From the NCBI GenBank assembly GCA_020048295.1, contig JAIFMT010000244.1, positions 1-18,975 on the forward strand: a stretch of DNA of 18,975 bases. Direction: 5' to 3'. Source of the DNA: Rhodoferax sp. Its GTDB lineage: Bacteria; Pseudomonadota; Gammaproteobacteria; Burkholderiales; Burkholderiaceae. Positions within the stretch are counted from its first letter, which is position 1, and each line of letters begins with the position of its first letter. The translations under genes and the position numbers were made by a program. The notes beneath the pieces are model-generated. The model saw nothing but the letters and a program-made list of their open reading frames with translations. It had not been told where the DNA came from and ran no database searches. Positions 1-7,902 of this stretch are shown one piece after another.

Positions 1-3000
1 GAACGCCATCACCACTGGCTCGGCCGGGGTGTTGCGACAAGTTTCACGCCACTGTGCGATAGCCAGCTTGAGTTGGCGGTCTTTGACATGGCCGAAGCCT
101 CGAATTTCTTCGGCTATGGTGGCTAGCTTGAGCAACTGGGCGTGGTTGGTGGTCGAAAGTGTGGGCAGCAGTGACTCGATCATGGCTGGGTACAAAATTG
201 CCAGCTGGCGCTCCAGGCGTCGTTCGGCGGTTTTGCCAAAAACATCCAGCCAGCCGCCACGCAGGCCTTTCAAACGGCTTAGCCAGCGCATGGCGGTCAG
301 CACCCAGGGCCCGAAGGCGCGTTTTTGCAGGTGCCCGGTGACCGGGTCGCGTTTGGCCAGCAGCGGCGGGGCCAGGTGAAACTGCAGCCGCACCGGCCCG
401 GCAAACTGCGCTTGCAGCATGGCCTCAAAGCGTCCATCGGTATAAAGCCGGGCCACTTCGTACTCGTCCTTGTAGGCCATCAGCCGAAACGCTTGCAGTG
501 CCACACTGCGCGTCAGGGCATCGCTGCCGGGTTTGGCCAGGTGCTCGGCCTGCTGCACTTGCTGCATCAGCTTCAGGTAACGCGCGGCGTAGGCATCATC
601 CTGGTAGGCACGCAGTTGCGCAGCCAGTTCGTCAATCAGTGTTGCCACCGCGCTCCCAAGCTTGCCAGGCAGCAGGACGGGCTGCGCGGGGCTGCACAGG
701 CGCAAGGACTGCGCCATGTCGGTTGCGGCCAGGCGACCCCAGTCAAGTGCAGCCAGATTGGTCTTGACCGCCACGCCGTTGATCTCGATGGCACGAACCA
801 CCGCTTGCAGCGACACCGGCAGCCAGCCGTGTTGCAGCGCAAAGCCCAGCATGATCATGTTGCTGGCAATCGCATCGCCAAACACCTGGGTCGCCATGTG
901 CGTGGCATCCAGCGCGTGGACGTGCGGGCCAGCAGCAGCATCAATGGCGCAGCGCAGTCCCGCCTCGCCAAACGTGGCCCCCACCGGGTTGAGCACAAAG
1001 GCGGCGTGCGGTGCCAGGTGCACGTTGAGCGCCACCTGCGTTTGCCCGGCTGCCATGCAGCCCAGCGCCGCCGGACTGGCGGCCACCAGCATGTCGCAGC
1101 CCAGCACCACGTCGGCATTGGCCATGGCCACGCGTGGTGCGTGCAGGTCTGCGGCGTGCTGCGCAATGCGGATGTGCGACAGCACCGCGCCGTTCTTCTG
1201 CGCGATGCCGGTCTGGTCCAGGCAAGTGGCGGCCAGCCCCTGCAAACGCGCTGCCATGGCCAAAATGGCACCGATGGTGATTACGCCAGTGCCGCCTATG
1301 CCAGTGATCACGGTTTCATGCACACCCTGCAAGGCTTGCGTCTGGGGCTCGGGCAGACTGGGCAGCTCGGTGCGGTCTTGCGAACGGGGCGTTGCCACTT
1401 GTTTCAGCGTGGCACCTTGCAACGTGACAAAGCTGGGGCAAAAGCCATCGACACATTTCAGGTCTTTGTTGCAGGCCGACTGATTGATTTGCCGCTTGCG
1501 CCCGAGATCGGTTTCCAGCGGCTCCACTGCAATGCAGTTGGACTGCACCGAACAATCGCCACAGCCCTCACACACCTGCGGGTTGATGAAGGCGCGCACA
1601 TCCGGGTCGGCCAGGCTGCCACGTTTGCGCCGGCGGCGCTTTTCGGCGGCACAGGTTTGGTCGTACAGCAGCACGCTGACCCCGGCGCTGGCGCGCAACT
1701 CGCGTTGCAGCGCATCCAGCGCATCGCGGCCGTGCAGGCTGACTGTGGCCGGAAAACCGCCGTTGGGCGCGCTGAGCTGCTGGTATTTTTCGGGATGGTC
1801 AGACACCACGACAACCCGTGTCACGCCTTCAGCCAGCAGCTGGCTGACGATTTGCTGTGGCGTGAAGGTGTCTGAAATGCGTTGCCCGCCGGTCATCGCC
1901 ACCGCGTCGTTGTAAAGCAGTTTGTAGGTGATGTTGGCCTGGGCATACACGGCAGCGCGCACCGCCAGCACGCCCGAGTGGTGGTAGGTGCCATCCCCCA
2001 GATTGGCAAATACATGTTCACGCCCGGAAAACGCCATGGCCCCCAGCCAGTTGGCCCCTTCGCCGCCCATTTGGGTAAAGGTTTCGGTGCGGCGGTCCAT
2101 GAACAGCGTCAGCCAGTGGCAGCCAATGCCGGCCAGCGCAATGCTGCCTTCAGGCACCCGGGTTGAACTGTTGTGCGGACAACCGGCGCAGAAAAACGGC
2201 GTGCGGCTGGGCTGCACGGGTGCGTCCAGCAGGGCTTGTTGCCTGGCTTGCAGCACCGCCAGGCGCGCCTGCGCCGGGGCAGCTTGCACCAGCAGTGGAA
2301 ACACCCGTGCCAGCACTTGCGCCAGCAGCGCCGGGCTGGTTTCGCCATGCTCGGCAATCAGCGCCCTGCCTTCGCCGTCGTGCTTGCCCAGCACCTGGGG
2401 GCAAGGCAGCATGCCAAACAAAACGCTTTTGATCTGTTCTTCAATAAAGCCGCGCTTTTCTTCGACCACCAGCAGCACATCAAGGCCTTGCGCGAAGGCT
2501 TTGACTTGCGCTGGGTCAAGCGGGTAAATCAACCCGAGCTTGAGCACGCGCACGCCCAGGCGCAGCAAATCGTCCTCCGACAACCCCAGATCCAGCAGCG
2601 CCTGCATCAAGTCGGCCCACGGTTTGCCAGCCGAAACCAGTCCAAAGCGCGCACCCGGCGCTGCCACCGTGATGCGGTTCAGCCCACTGTCGCGGCCAAA
2701 CGTGCGGGCACGCGCCAGCTTGGTCTCATACAGGCGGCGCTCCTGCTCGACGCGGTTGTCGGGCCAGCGAATATGCACATCGGCCGGGGCTGGGTCGGCA
2801 GCCAGCCTGCCGGTCGTGACGCGCGCGATATCCAGGTCCACCACCGCCGAGCTTTCGGCAATGTCCGTTACCGCTTTCAACGCCACCCAGCAGCCGCTGA
2901 ACTGCGACAGTGCTATGCCCAGCACGCCAAAATCCAGCATTTCTTGCACGCTGGCCGGGTACAGCAGCGGCATGCCGACGGCGGCAAAAGCCTGGTCCGA

Positions 3001-3495
3001 GCAACCGGTCACCGTGCTCGACACCGCGTTGGGGTCGTCGCCGGCAATCGCCAACACCCCCCCGTGCGGCGCGCTGCCTGCCAGGTTGGCGTGCCGAAAC
3101 ACATCCAGGGAACGGTCAACCCCGGGCGACTTGCCGTACCACAGCCCAAACACACCGTCGAACGCGCTGTGGCCCAGCAGATGCACCTGCTGGCTGCCCC
3201 ATACGGCAGTGGCTGCGAGTTCTTCGTTCACGCCGGGATGAAATTGAACGTCGCGCGCCTGCAGGTGCGCCTTGGCGGCCCACAAGGCGATGTCCAGCGT
3301 GCCCACCGGTGAGCCACGGTAGCCTGAGACATAGCCACCCACTTTAAGGCCGGCGCGGCGCGCCCGTTCGTGCAGGGTCAGGGGCAGACGCACCAGCGCT
3401 TGCATGCCGGTCATTAGCGCAACACCGTGGTGGGCAACATATTTGTCGTCCAGCGAGACATCGGCAAGCGGCGAGTGAGGGGGGTCTTGTGTCAT
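1..3495 (-). CDS. Indolepyruvate ferredoxin oxidoreductase, single-chain (C-terminus off the left edge)
   Basis: This enzyme oxidatively decarboxylates aryl pyruvates such as indolepyruvate to acyl-CoA, passing electrons to ferredoxin, in aromatic amino acid breakdown in the cytoplasm. The frame opens at ATG 3495 and stays open for 1165 codons to base 1, so only a short tail should be missing, since single-chain members are about 1150-1200 residues. Visible motifs are PFFCAGCPHN near residue 435, the thiamine diphosphate motif GDG at 500-502 followed by NDAVAMTGGQ, an iron-sulfur pattern CxxCxxCxxxxxC at 642-654, a second cysteine group (ACNKDLKCVDGFC) about 25 residues on, and the glycine-rich GIGGTGV at 732-738 opening the gamma-type domain. 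The alpha, beta and gamma domains of archaeal and anaerobe enzymes are fused here, as is usual in Proteobacteria. The gene stands alone on its strand. The family assignment is firm; substrate range is inferred from the family. Confidence 0.93.
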   Translation of the reverse strand, partial: MTQDPPHSPLADVSLDDKYVAHHGVALMTGMQALVRLPLTLHERARRAGLKVGGYVSGYRGSPVGTLDIALWAAKAHLQARDVQFHPGVNEELAATAVWGSQQVHLLGHSAFDGVFGLWYGKSPGVDRSLDVFRHANLAGSAPHGGVLAIAGDDPNAVSSTVTGCSDQAFAAVGMPLLYPASVQEMLDFGVLGIALSQFSGCWVALKAVTDIAESSAVVDLDIARVTTGRLAADPAPADVHIRWPDNRVEQERRLYETKLARARTFGRDSGLNRITVAAPGARFGLVSAGKPWADLMQALLDLGLSEDDLLRLGVRVLKLGLIYPLDPAQVKAFAQGLDVLLVVEEKRGFIEEQIKSVLFGMLPCPQVLGKHDGEGRALIAEHGETSPALLAQVLARVFPLLVQAAPAQARLAVLQARQQALLDAPVQPSRTPFFCAGCPHNSSTRVPEGSIALAGIGCHWLTLFMDRRTETFTQMGGEGANWLGAMAFSGREHVFANLGDGTYHHSGVLAVRAAVYAQANITYKLLYNDAVAMTGGQRISDTFTPQQIVSQLLAEGVTRVVVVSDHPEKYQQLSAPNGGFPATVSLHGRDALDALQRELRASAGVSVLLYDQTCAAEKRRRRKRGSLADPDVRAFINPQVCEGCGDCSVQSNCIAVEPLETDLGRKRQINQSACNKDLKCVDGFCPSFVTLQGATLKQVATPRSQDRTELPSLPEPQTQALQGVHETVITGIGGTGVITIGAILAMAARLQGLAATCLDQTGIAQKNGAVLSHIRIAQHAADLHAPRVAMANADVVLGCDMLVAASPAALGCMAAGQTQVALNVHLAPHAAFVLNPVGATFGEAGLRCAIDAAAGPHVHALDATHMATQVFGDAIASNMIMLGFALQHGWLPVSLQAVVRAIEINGVAVKTNLAALDWGRLAATDMAQSLRLCSPAQPVLLPGKLGSAVATLIDELAAQLRAYQDDAYAARYLKLMQQVQQAEHLAKPGSDALTRSVALQAFRLMAYKDEYEVARLYTDGRFEAMLQAQFAGPVRLQFHLAPPLLAKRDPVTGHLQKRAFGPWVLTAMRWLSRLKGLRGGWLDVFGKTAERRLERQLAILYPAMIESLLPTLSTTNHAQLLKLATIAEEIRGFGHVKDRQLKLAIAQWRETCRNTPAEPVVMAF

Positions 3496-3549
3496 GGCAT
3501 CCGGGGTTGGTTGGCAGGTGCAAGAAAGGTCGCTGCCGGTCTGGCGCAA

Positions 3550-3578
3550 ATTATGACGAAACCAGTGCCAGCGCTGGC
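3550..3578 (-). promoter_or_regulatory. Possible promoter/operator of the oxidoreductase gene
   Basis: On the minus strand, CATAAT (3555-3550) matches five of six bases of a sigma70 -10 box about 55 bases ahead of the ATG at 3495. A perfect 12-base palindrome, GCCAGCGCTGGC (3567-3578), lies just upstream of it, where the spacer and -35 region would be. No recognisable -35 box is present, which would fit an activator-dependent promoter. This is an inference from two short motifs. The rest of the 3496-3678 gap shows nothing else I can support. Confidence 0.22.
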
Positions 3579-3678
3579 GCCGGACTTTCTGCAAAAATCT
3601 AGCCCAACGCCTGGTGCATCCCCGCTGGCGTGCGATATCACCCCCGCCACTCATTTTTAACCCGAGAGCCCGCCCAAC

Positions 3679-3885
3679 ATGACGCCTTATTCACCCGAGA
3701 TTTGCCCGCTGTGCGGCCAACCCAACCAGTGCGCCATCGAAATCGAGCGCGCCACCGGCATCGCGCAGCCGCCTTGCTGGTGCGCGCAAACCCAGTTCAG
3801 CGCCGACCTGCTCAACAAGATTCCTGAGGCAGCACGCGGGGTGGCGTGCTTGTGCGCCACCTGCGTCAAGGCCAGCCAGACCTGA
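3679..3885 (+). CDS. Cysteine-rich CWC family protein
   Basis: A 68-residue protein with eight cysteines: C9 and C12 (CPLC), C18, C33 and C35 (the signature CWC), and C57, C59 and C62 (CLCATC). The spacing CPxCGxxNxC followed by CWC and a terminal CxCxxC fits the small 'cysteine-rich CWC' family, which is presumed to bind a metal such as zinc; no function is established. It has no signal peptide or membrane segment, so it is probably cytosolic. The start is the ATG at 3679, preceded by a purine-rich GAGAG about a dozen bases upstream. It is convergent with the FimV-like gene, with 23 bases between the two stops, and divergent from the oxidoreductase gene, so it is likely transcribed alone. 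Confidence 0.82.
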   Translation: MTPYSPEICPLCGQPNQCAIEIERATGIAQPPCWCAQTQFSADLLNKIPEAARGVACLCATCVKASQT

Positions 3886-3908
3886 GCATCGGCCGGTTGT
3901 CAGCGGAT

Positions 3909-5837
3909 TCAGGACGGGTTTTTGGTGGGCCAGCGGGCGCGCGGCAGGTCGGCACTGGGCAGCTGGGTCGCTTCGGTCGCCGGCGCTGCGGTGGACTCGG
4001 CATCCAGGCCAAACATACCCGAGTCAAACATGGAGAAATCCATGTCCAGCGTCTGCACATTGAGCTCAGCCGGTGCTGTGCGCGCGGGCAAGCGGCCTGG
4101 CGCGGTCTCGATGGAGGCTTCGTCCGGCTCTGCCAAAGTGCCTGACGCCACAGGCGGCGCAGGCGCGTCCCACGGCAAGTCAGTGGCCACCTCCTCGGCC
4201 AGCGCATGCAGCAACAACAAATCGCGAAACGCGGCCAGGTCAAACGACACATGGGTGCTGGCCTTGGGGTTGCGGAAAATCCAGCCATTGAGCAGCACCA
4301 GCGTTTTGGCACTCGGCCAGCCCTGCACCAGCCGAGCCAGTACGTCGGGATAGTCGAGCAAATCACGGCCTTCAAGGTGGAAAGCCGGAAAGTCCGGCAT
4401 GGAACCCGAGAAATGCTGATTGAACTGGTGGCGGTACTCGCGGAATTCAGCTTTCATACCCAACGAATGCAACAGCGCCAGTAAATCCAGGTAAATGAAG
4501 GGGTTGGGCTCGGCGCTGCTGGCAATCTGCTGTTTGAGAATGTGCAACGCCCGGTCGGTCTGGCCCAGCGACATGAAAAACTCGGCCTGCTGGCGGATAT
4601 CAAGAATCGGTTCGACGCTGAAGCTGTGCAGCCCCACGAGACCACTGGCCAGGCTGCCACGGGCTGCAGCTTCGTCTGGCGCATGCCCATGATCGGGTTG
4701 TGCTGCCTGGGCGGGTGGGCTAGCCGACGGGACCGGGGCCGCCGCCCACAACGGCTCTTGCGGTAATGGCAGCGTGGGTGAGGGCGCTGGTGCGTCGGGT
4801 TGAGAGGGATGCGGCGTAGCAACGGACGCCGCCGTGGCGGTTGCCGGCCACTGCAGTGAGTCGTGCCAGGTTTGGCCGGATTCGGAGCGGGTGTGGCGCT
4901 GTAGCCATATCAGCCATGCCAGTGCCATCAGGCCGACCAGCGCCGCACCCCCCAAGGTATAAAACCAGGTTGGCGAAATTTGCAAGGATTGCGCCAGTTG
5001 CAACTGCGCCTTGAGTTCCAGCAATTGCGCATCATTCTTTGCCGCCAGCGTGCGCAACAGCTTGACATCCTGCTGCAACTCGGCCACTTGGCGGGACTGC
5101 TGCAAGGCATCGGCTGTGGGCTCAAACAGCAAGGAGCCGTCGAGCGCGGCGATCCGGTCCGAGAACAGGTCAAGCGGATCAAGTTTCAACACCGACTTGC
5201 TGGCGGAGCGTCCACTCGGAGCGGCGGCGCGTGCCCGGTTAGGCGCGTCACTTGTGCTGTCTGGTTTGCCCGGCTGGGATCCGGACTTGCCTGCCAACGA
5301 CTTCTTCGGCGCAGCCGGTGCCAGTGCGCGCCGCTTTTCGACGGCGGATGCGGCGCTCTGGCTACCCGTTGCCATCGCCGTGGGTGCAATCATGACTGTG
5401 GCCGCTGCCGCCATCGGGGCCGGGTTGGCCACTGGCTGCGCAGTTGGCAATTGCTTCTGGGGTGGTTCGACATCAGCCAGCAAAACATAGCGCCTTGTTG
5501 TAGAAGAGCCACAATGCGAGCGCAGTTCAAGGCTGACCACTGGCTCATCCACCAGCGCTGCTGACTGAACCCGTACCCATGCCGCGTCAGCAGCGGCGGG
5601 CAGCACAGACACCAGCGGGGTGCTTTGGCGGGTCTCGGCATGAAAAACTTCGGCGCTAAAGCAGGCGGCCACCAGGTCTTCGGCGTGGCCTGCCTGCACT
5701 TGTACCGAGACATCCAGCGTGCGCCCGATGACCGCAGACCCGCGCAGTTCTCCCATCGTGAAGGCGTTCACGACAGGGGACAAACCAGTCAGGGCTACGG
5801 CCCAGGCAAGCAGTACAAATCCGGTGCTGTATTTCAA
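3909..5837 (-). CDS. FimV-like inner-membrane/periplasmic protein
   Basis: A 642-residue protein resembling FimV/HubP polar proteins, which support type IV pilus assembly or polar organisation. Residues 1-25 look like a signal peptide (cleavage after VNA). The next ~90 residues follow the FimV N-terminal pattern (GELRGSAVIGRTLDVSVQV). An Ala/Pro/Ser-rich stretch follows, then a glutamine/leucine-rich probable coiled coil (about 235-285), one membrane segment (about 291-313), a second Pro/Ala linker, and a helical-hairpin domain near 408-490 (QQAEFFMSLGQTDRALHIL) like the FimV C-terminal TPR-type region. I see no LysM domain, which classical FimV carries. The frame has two tandem stops and then TTG at 5837 as its first start. 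No ATG occurs before codon 28, which would remove the signal peptide, so TTG is preferred although no good ribosome binding site is visible. Family-level confidence is good; role in pili is inferred. Confidence 0.72.
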   Translation of the reverse strand: MKYSTGFVLLAWAVALTGLSPVVNAFTMGELRGSAVIGRTLDVSVQVQAGHAEDLVAACFSAEVFHAETRQSTPLVSVLPAAADAAWVRVQSAALVDEPVVSLELRSHCGSSTTRRYVLLADVEPPQKQLPTAQPVANPAPMAAAATVMIAPTAMATGSQSAASAVEKRRALAPAAPKKSLAGKSGSQPGKPDSTSDAPNRARAAAPSGRSASKSVLKLDPLDLFSDRIAALDGSLLFEPTADALQQSRQVAELQQDVKLLRTLAAKNDAQLLELKAQLQLAQSLQISPTWFYTLGGAALVGLMALAWLIWLQRHTRSESGQTWHDSLQWPATATAASVATPHPSQPDAPAPSPTLPLPQEPLWAAAPVPSASPPAQAAQPDHGHAPDEAAARGSLASGLVGLHSFSVEPILDIRQQAEFFMSLGQTDRALHILKQQIASSAEPNPFIYLDLLALLHSLGMKAEFREYRHQFNQHFSGSMPDFPAFHLEGRDLLDYPDVLARLVQGWPSAKTLVLLNGWIFRNPKASTHVSFDLAAFRDLLLLHALAEEVATDLPWDAPAPPVASGTLAEPDEASIETAPGRLPARTAPAELNVQTLDMDFSMFDSGMFGLDAESTAAPATEATQLPSADLPRARWPTKNPS

Positions 5838-6061
5838 AACAAGTTATTACGAAGTGATCGCCAGGACGTCAGATGATGATGGGCTTGACGTTGGATGGCG
5901 GGGTGGATGTTGTTGCAATTTTGTAACCGGACGAAAGCATAACGGCTAGAACTGCTTGTGCAAAATTATCTTCAAGGCGGTGCGCCAATTTTGCCCTTAA
6001 CTCGTTAAGCTGTAGCGGCATTGTCATTTTTACCTACTGAAACCATCGCCAAAACACCCCC
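5838..6061. promoter_or_regulatory. Divergent intergenic region with an inverted repeat
   Basis: This 224-base region separates the divergent FimV-like and amidotransferase genes and must hold both promoters. It is more AT-rich than its surroundings. GCAAAATT (5960-5967) and its exact reverse complement AATTTTGC (5987-5994) form an 8-base inverted repeat, with a nested GGCG/CGCC pair (5976-5979 and 5983-5986). CAATTTTG also occurs at 5916-5923 in direct orientation to the copy at 5986-5993. A weak minus-strand promoter can be drawn from TTGCAC to TATGCT over the left arm. No strong sigma70 promoter is evident on the plus strand. The inverted repeat could be an operator or an RNA hairpin. Confidence 0.35.
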
Positions 6062-7000
6062 ATGTGCCAATTGCTCGGAATGAACAGCCATCTGCCGGCC
6101 AGCCTGACCCTGAGTTTTACCGGATTTTCGCAGCGCGGCGGCTGCACCGGTGACCATGGCGACGGCTGGGGCATCGCTTTTTTTGAGAGCGACTGCGTCA
6201 CTCCTGGCAAGGGCGTGCGGCATTTTGTCGATAAGGCCAGCGCTGCCACTTCGCCGATTGCCCAGATGCTGAAAAGCTACGCTATCAAAAGCCATAACGT
6301 GGTGGCCCATGTGCGCAAGGCCACAGTGGGGCAGGTGGCGCTGGAGAATTGCCACCCGTTTGTGCGCGAACTGTGGGGCCGCTACTGGGTGTTTGCCCAT
6401 AACGGCGACCTGAAAAACTACGCCCCGCACTTGCACGGCCATTTTCATCCGGTCGGCAGCACCGACAGTGAGCGCGCCTTTTGTTGGCTGCTGCAGGAGT
6501 TGTCCAAGTCTCATGCTGGCGTGCCCACCATCGATGAATTGACCCGCAGCTTGCAGGAACTGGTACCGCAGATTGCCAAACACGGCACCTGCAATATTTT
6601 GCTCAGCAATGGTCAGGCGCTGTGGGCACACGCCACCACCCGGCTGCATTACGTGCTGCGCGCGCACCCGTTTCATCAGGTTCACCTGAAAGACGACGAT
6701 GTGACGGTGAATCTGGCCCAGCTCAACAGTCCGCTGGACCGACTGGCCATCGTCACCACCGAGCCGCTGACCACCGATGAGGACTGGACCGCCTTCAGCC
6801 CCGGAGAGCTCAAGGTGTTTGTCGATGGCACATTGGCCCCTTGCAGTTGCCAGTGCGCCGCACCGCCGCGTCCGCCACCGTTGACCGATCCGCTGGGCGA
6901 CGTGCCGGTGGTGCCAGAAGGGCCAGCGCCTCACTGCGACACCGCGTGCTCGGCTTCGAGCGTTTGCAAAAACATCTCGGCCACATCAAACCCGGTCTGA
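6062..7000 (+). CDS. Class II glutamine amidotransferase (YafJ-like)
   Basis: A 312-residue Ntn-type glutamine amidotransferase. Cys2 immediately follows the initiator Met (MCQLLG), as required for the N-terminal nucleophile, which fixes the start at 6062 although no clear ribosome binding site precedes it. Conserved family elements are RGG at 26-28, DGWG at 34-37, HVRKAT at 83-88, NCHPF at 96-100, HNGDL at 113-117 (oxyanion region) and STDSE at 133-137. There is no fused synthase domain, so it belongs with stand-alone YafJ-like proteins whose substrate is unknown; relatives include EgtC (ergothioneine pathway) and Dug3 (glutathione degradation in yeast). The last ~40 residues are a Pro/Cys-rich tail, and the final 23 codons lie opposite the end of gshB. 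The neighbourhood suggests, but does not prove, a link to gamma-glutamyl thiol metabolism. Confidence 0.85.
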   Translation: MCQLLGMNSHLPASLTLSFTGFSQRGGCTGDHGDGWGIAFFESDCVTPGKGVRHFVDKASAATSPIAQMLKSYAIKSHNVVAHVRKATVGQVALENCHPFVRELWGRYWVFAHNGDLKNYAPHLHGHFHPVGSTDSERAFCWLLQELSKSHAGVPTIDELTRSLQELVPQIAKHGTCNILLSNGQALWAHATTRLHYVLRAHPFHQVHLKDDDVTVNLAQLNSPLDRLAIVTTEPLTTDEDWTAFSPGELKVFVDGTLAPCSCQCAAPPRPPPLTDPLGDVPVVPEGPAPHCDTACSASSVCKNISATSNPV

Positions 7001-7884
7001 TCGAAGATTTCCTGAAAACAGGTGGGGCTGGTGACGTTGATTTCGGTCAGGTGCTCACCAATCACGTCCAGGCCAATCAGCAACAAGCCGCGTGCGGCCA
7101 GCACCGGGCCAATGGCGTGGGCAATTTCCAGGTCGCGCGCGCTCAATGGCTGCGCCACACCCACACCCCCAGCCGCCAGGTTGCCTCGTACCTCGCCACC
7201 CTGGGGGATGCGCGCCAGGCAGTAGGGTACCGGTTTGCCGCCAATCACCAGAATGCGCTTGTCGCCCTGCGCAATGGCAGGTAAAAACTTTTGCACCATC
7301 AGCGTCTGTGCACCGTCCCGGTTGAGGGTCTCGATGATGGCCCCCAGGTTCAAGCCATCTTCTTTGACACGAAAGATGCCCATGCCGCCCATGCCGTCGA
7401 GCGGCTTCAGGATGATGTCGTGGTGCTCGGCGTGAAAGGCGCGGATGTCCTGCGCCTGACGTGTCACCAGCGTCGGGCTGATGAACTGGGGAAACGCCAT
7501 GATCGCCAGCTTTTCCGGGTGGTCGCGCAGCGCACGCGGCGCATTGAAGACGCGCGCACCCTCGCGCTGGGCTTGTTCCAGCAGGTGGGTGGCGTAAAAG
7601 TATTCGCCATCAAAAGGCGGGTCTTTTCGCATCAAAATAGCATCAAAGTCCTTGATGGCATTGCGCTGACAGCTATCAATAGTAAACCAATCTGGCGACC
7701 CTCCGGTAAGGCGGATGGCCCGCGTTGGCGCTTCCACCCAGCGGCCACTGACCCAGCGCAGGTCGCGTGGCTCGCACACCGCCAGGCTGTGACCACGGCG
7801 CTGCGCGGCACGCATCATGGCAAAGGTGGTGTCCTTGTAGATTTTGAATGATTCGATCGGGTCGGCAACAAACAGCAGATTCAT
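6931..7884 (-). CDS. gshB: Glutathione synthase
   Basis: This ATP-grasp enzyme joins gamma-glutamylcysteine and glycine to make glutathione in the cytosol. The 317-residue length is close to the E. coli enzyme (316). Signatures visible are the N-terminal DPIESFKIYKDTTFAM (8-23), LMRKDPPFD (84-92), the ATP-grasp loop KPLDGMGGMGIFRV (160-173), RIPQGGEVRGNLAAGG (225-240) and the metal/substrate segment EINVTSPTCFQEI (281-293). The ATG start is preceded by AGGAG ten bases upstream. It lies 18 bases downstream of benE on the same strand and is the last gene of the minus-strand run headed by gshA, the preceding pathway step. Its 3' end overlaps the convergent amidotransferase gene by 70 bases. Codons 68-74 resemble an intergenic repeat found elsewhere in the window. 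Confidence 0.97.
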   Translation of the reverse strand: MNLLFVADPIESFKIYKDTTFAMMRAAQRRGHSLAVCEPRDLRWVSGRWVEAPTRAIRLTGGSPDWFTIDSCQRNAIKDFDAILMRKDPPFDGEYFYATHLLEQAQREGARVFNAPRALRDHPEKLAIMAFPQFISPTLVTRQAQDIRAFHAEHHDIILKPLDGMGGMGIFRVKEDGLNLGAIIETLNRDGAQTLMVQKFLPAIAQGDKRILVIGGKPVPYCLARIPQGGEVRGNLAAGGVGVAQPLSARDLEIAHAIGPVLAARGLLLIGLDVIGEHLTEINVTSPTCFQEIFDQTGFDVAEMFLQTLEAEHAVSQ

Positions 7885-7894
7885 CAGTGCAGCG

Positions 7895-7899
7895 CTCCT
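7895..7899 (-). promoter_or_regulatory. Ribosome binding site of gshB
   Basis: AGGAG on the minus strand lies in the 18-base gap between the benE stop and the gshB ATG, ten bases from the start. It supports the ATG at 7884 and independent initiation within a probable polycistronic message. Confidence 0.6.
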
Positions 7900-7902
7900 G
7901 GG

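Noticed and set aside
325..1875. Long plus-strand open frame of 516 codons
   Set aside because: It lies antisense to the oxidoreductase gene, whose iron-sulfur and GIGGTGV motifs are in this stretch; the plus-strand product is His/Gln-rich with no family resemblance, a GC-rich shadow.
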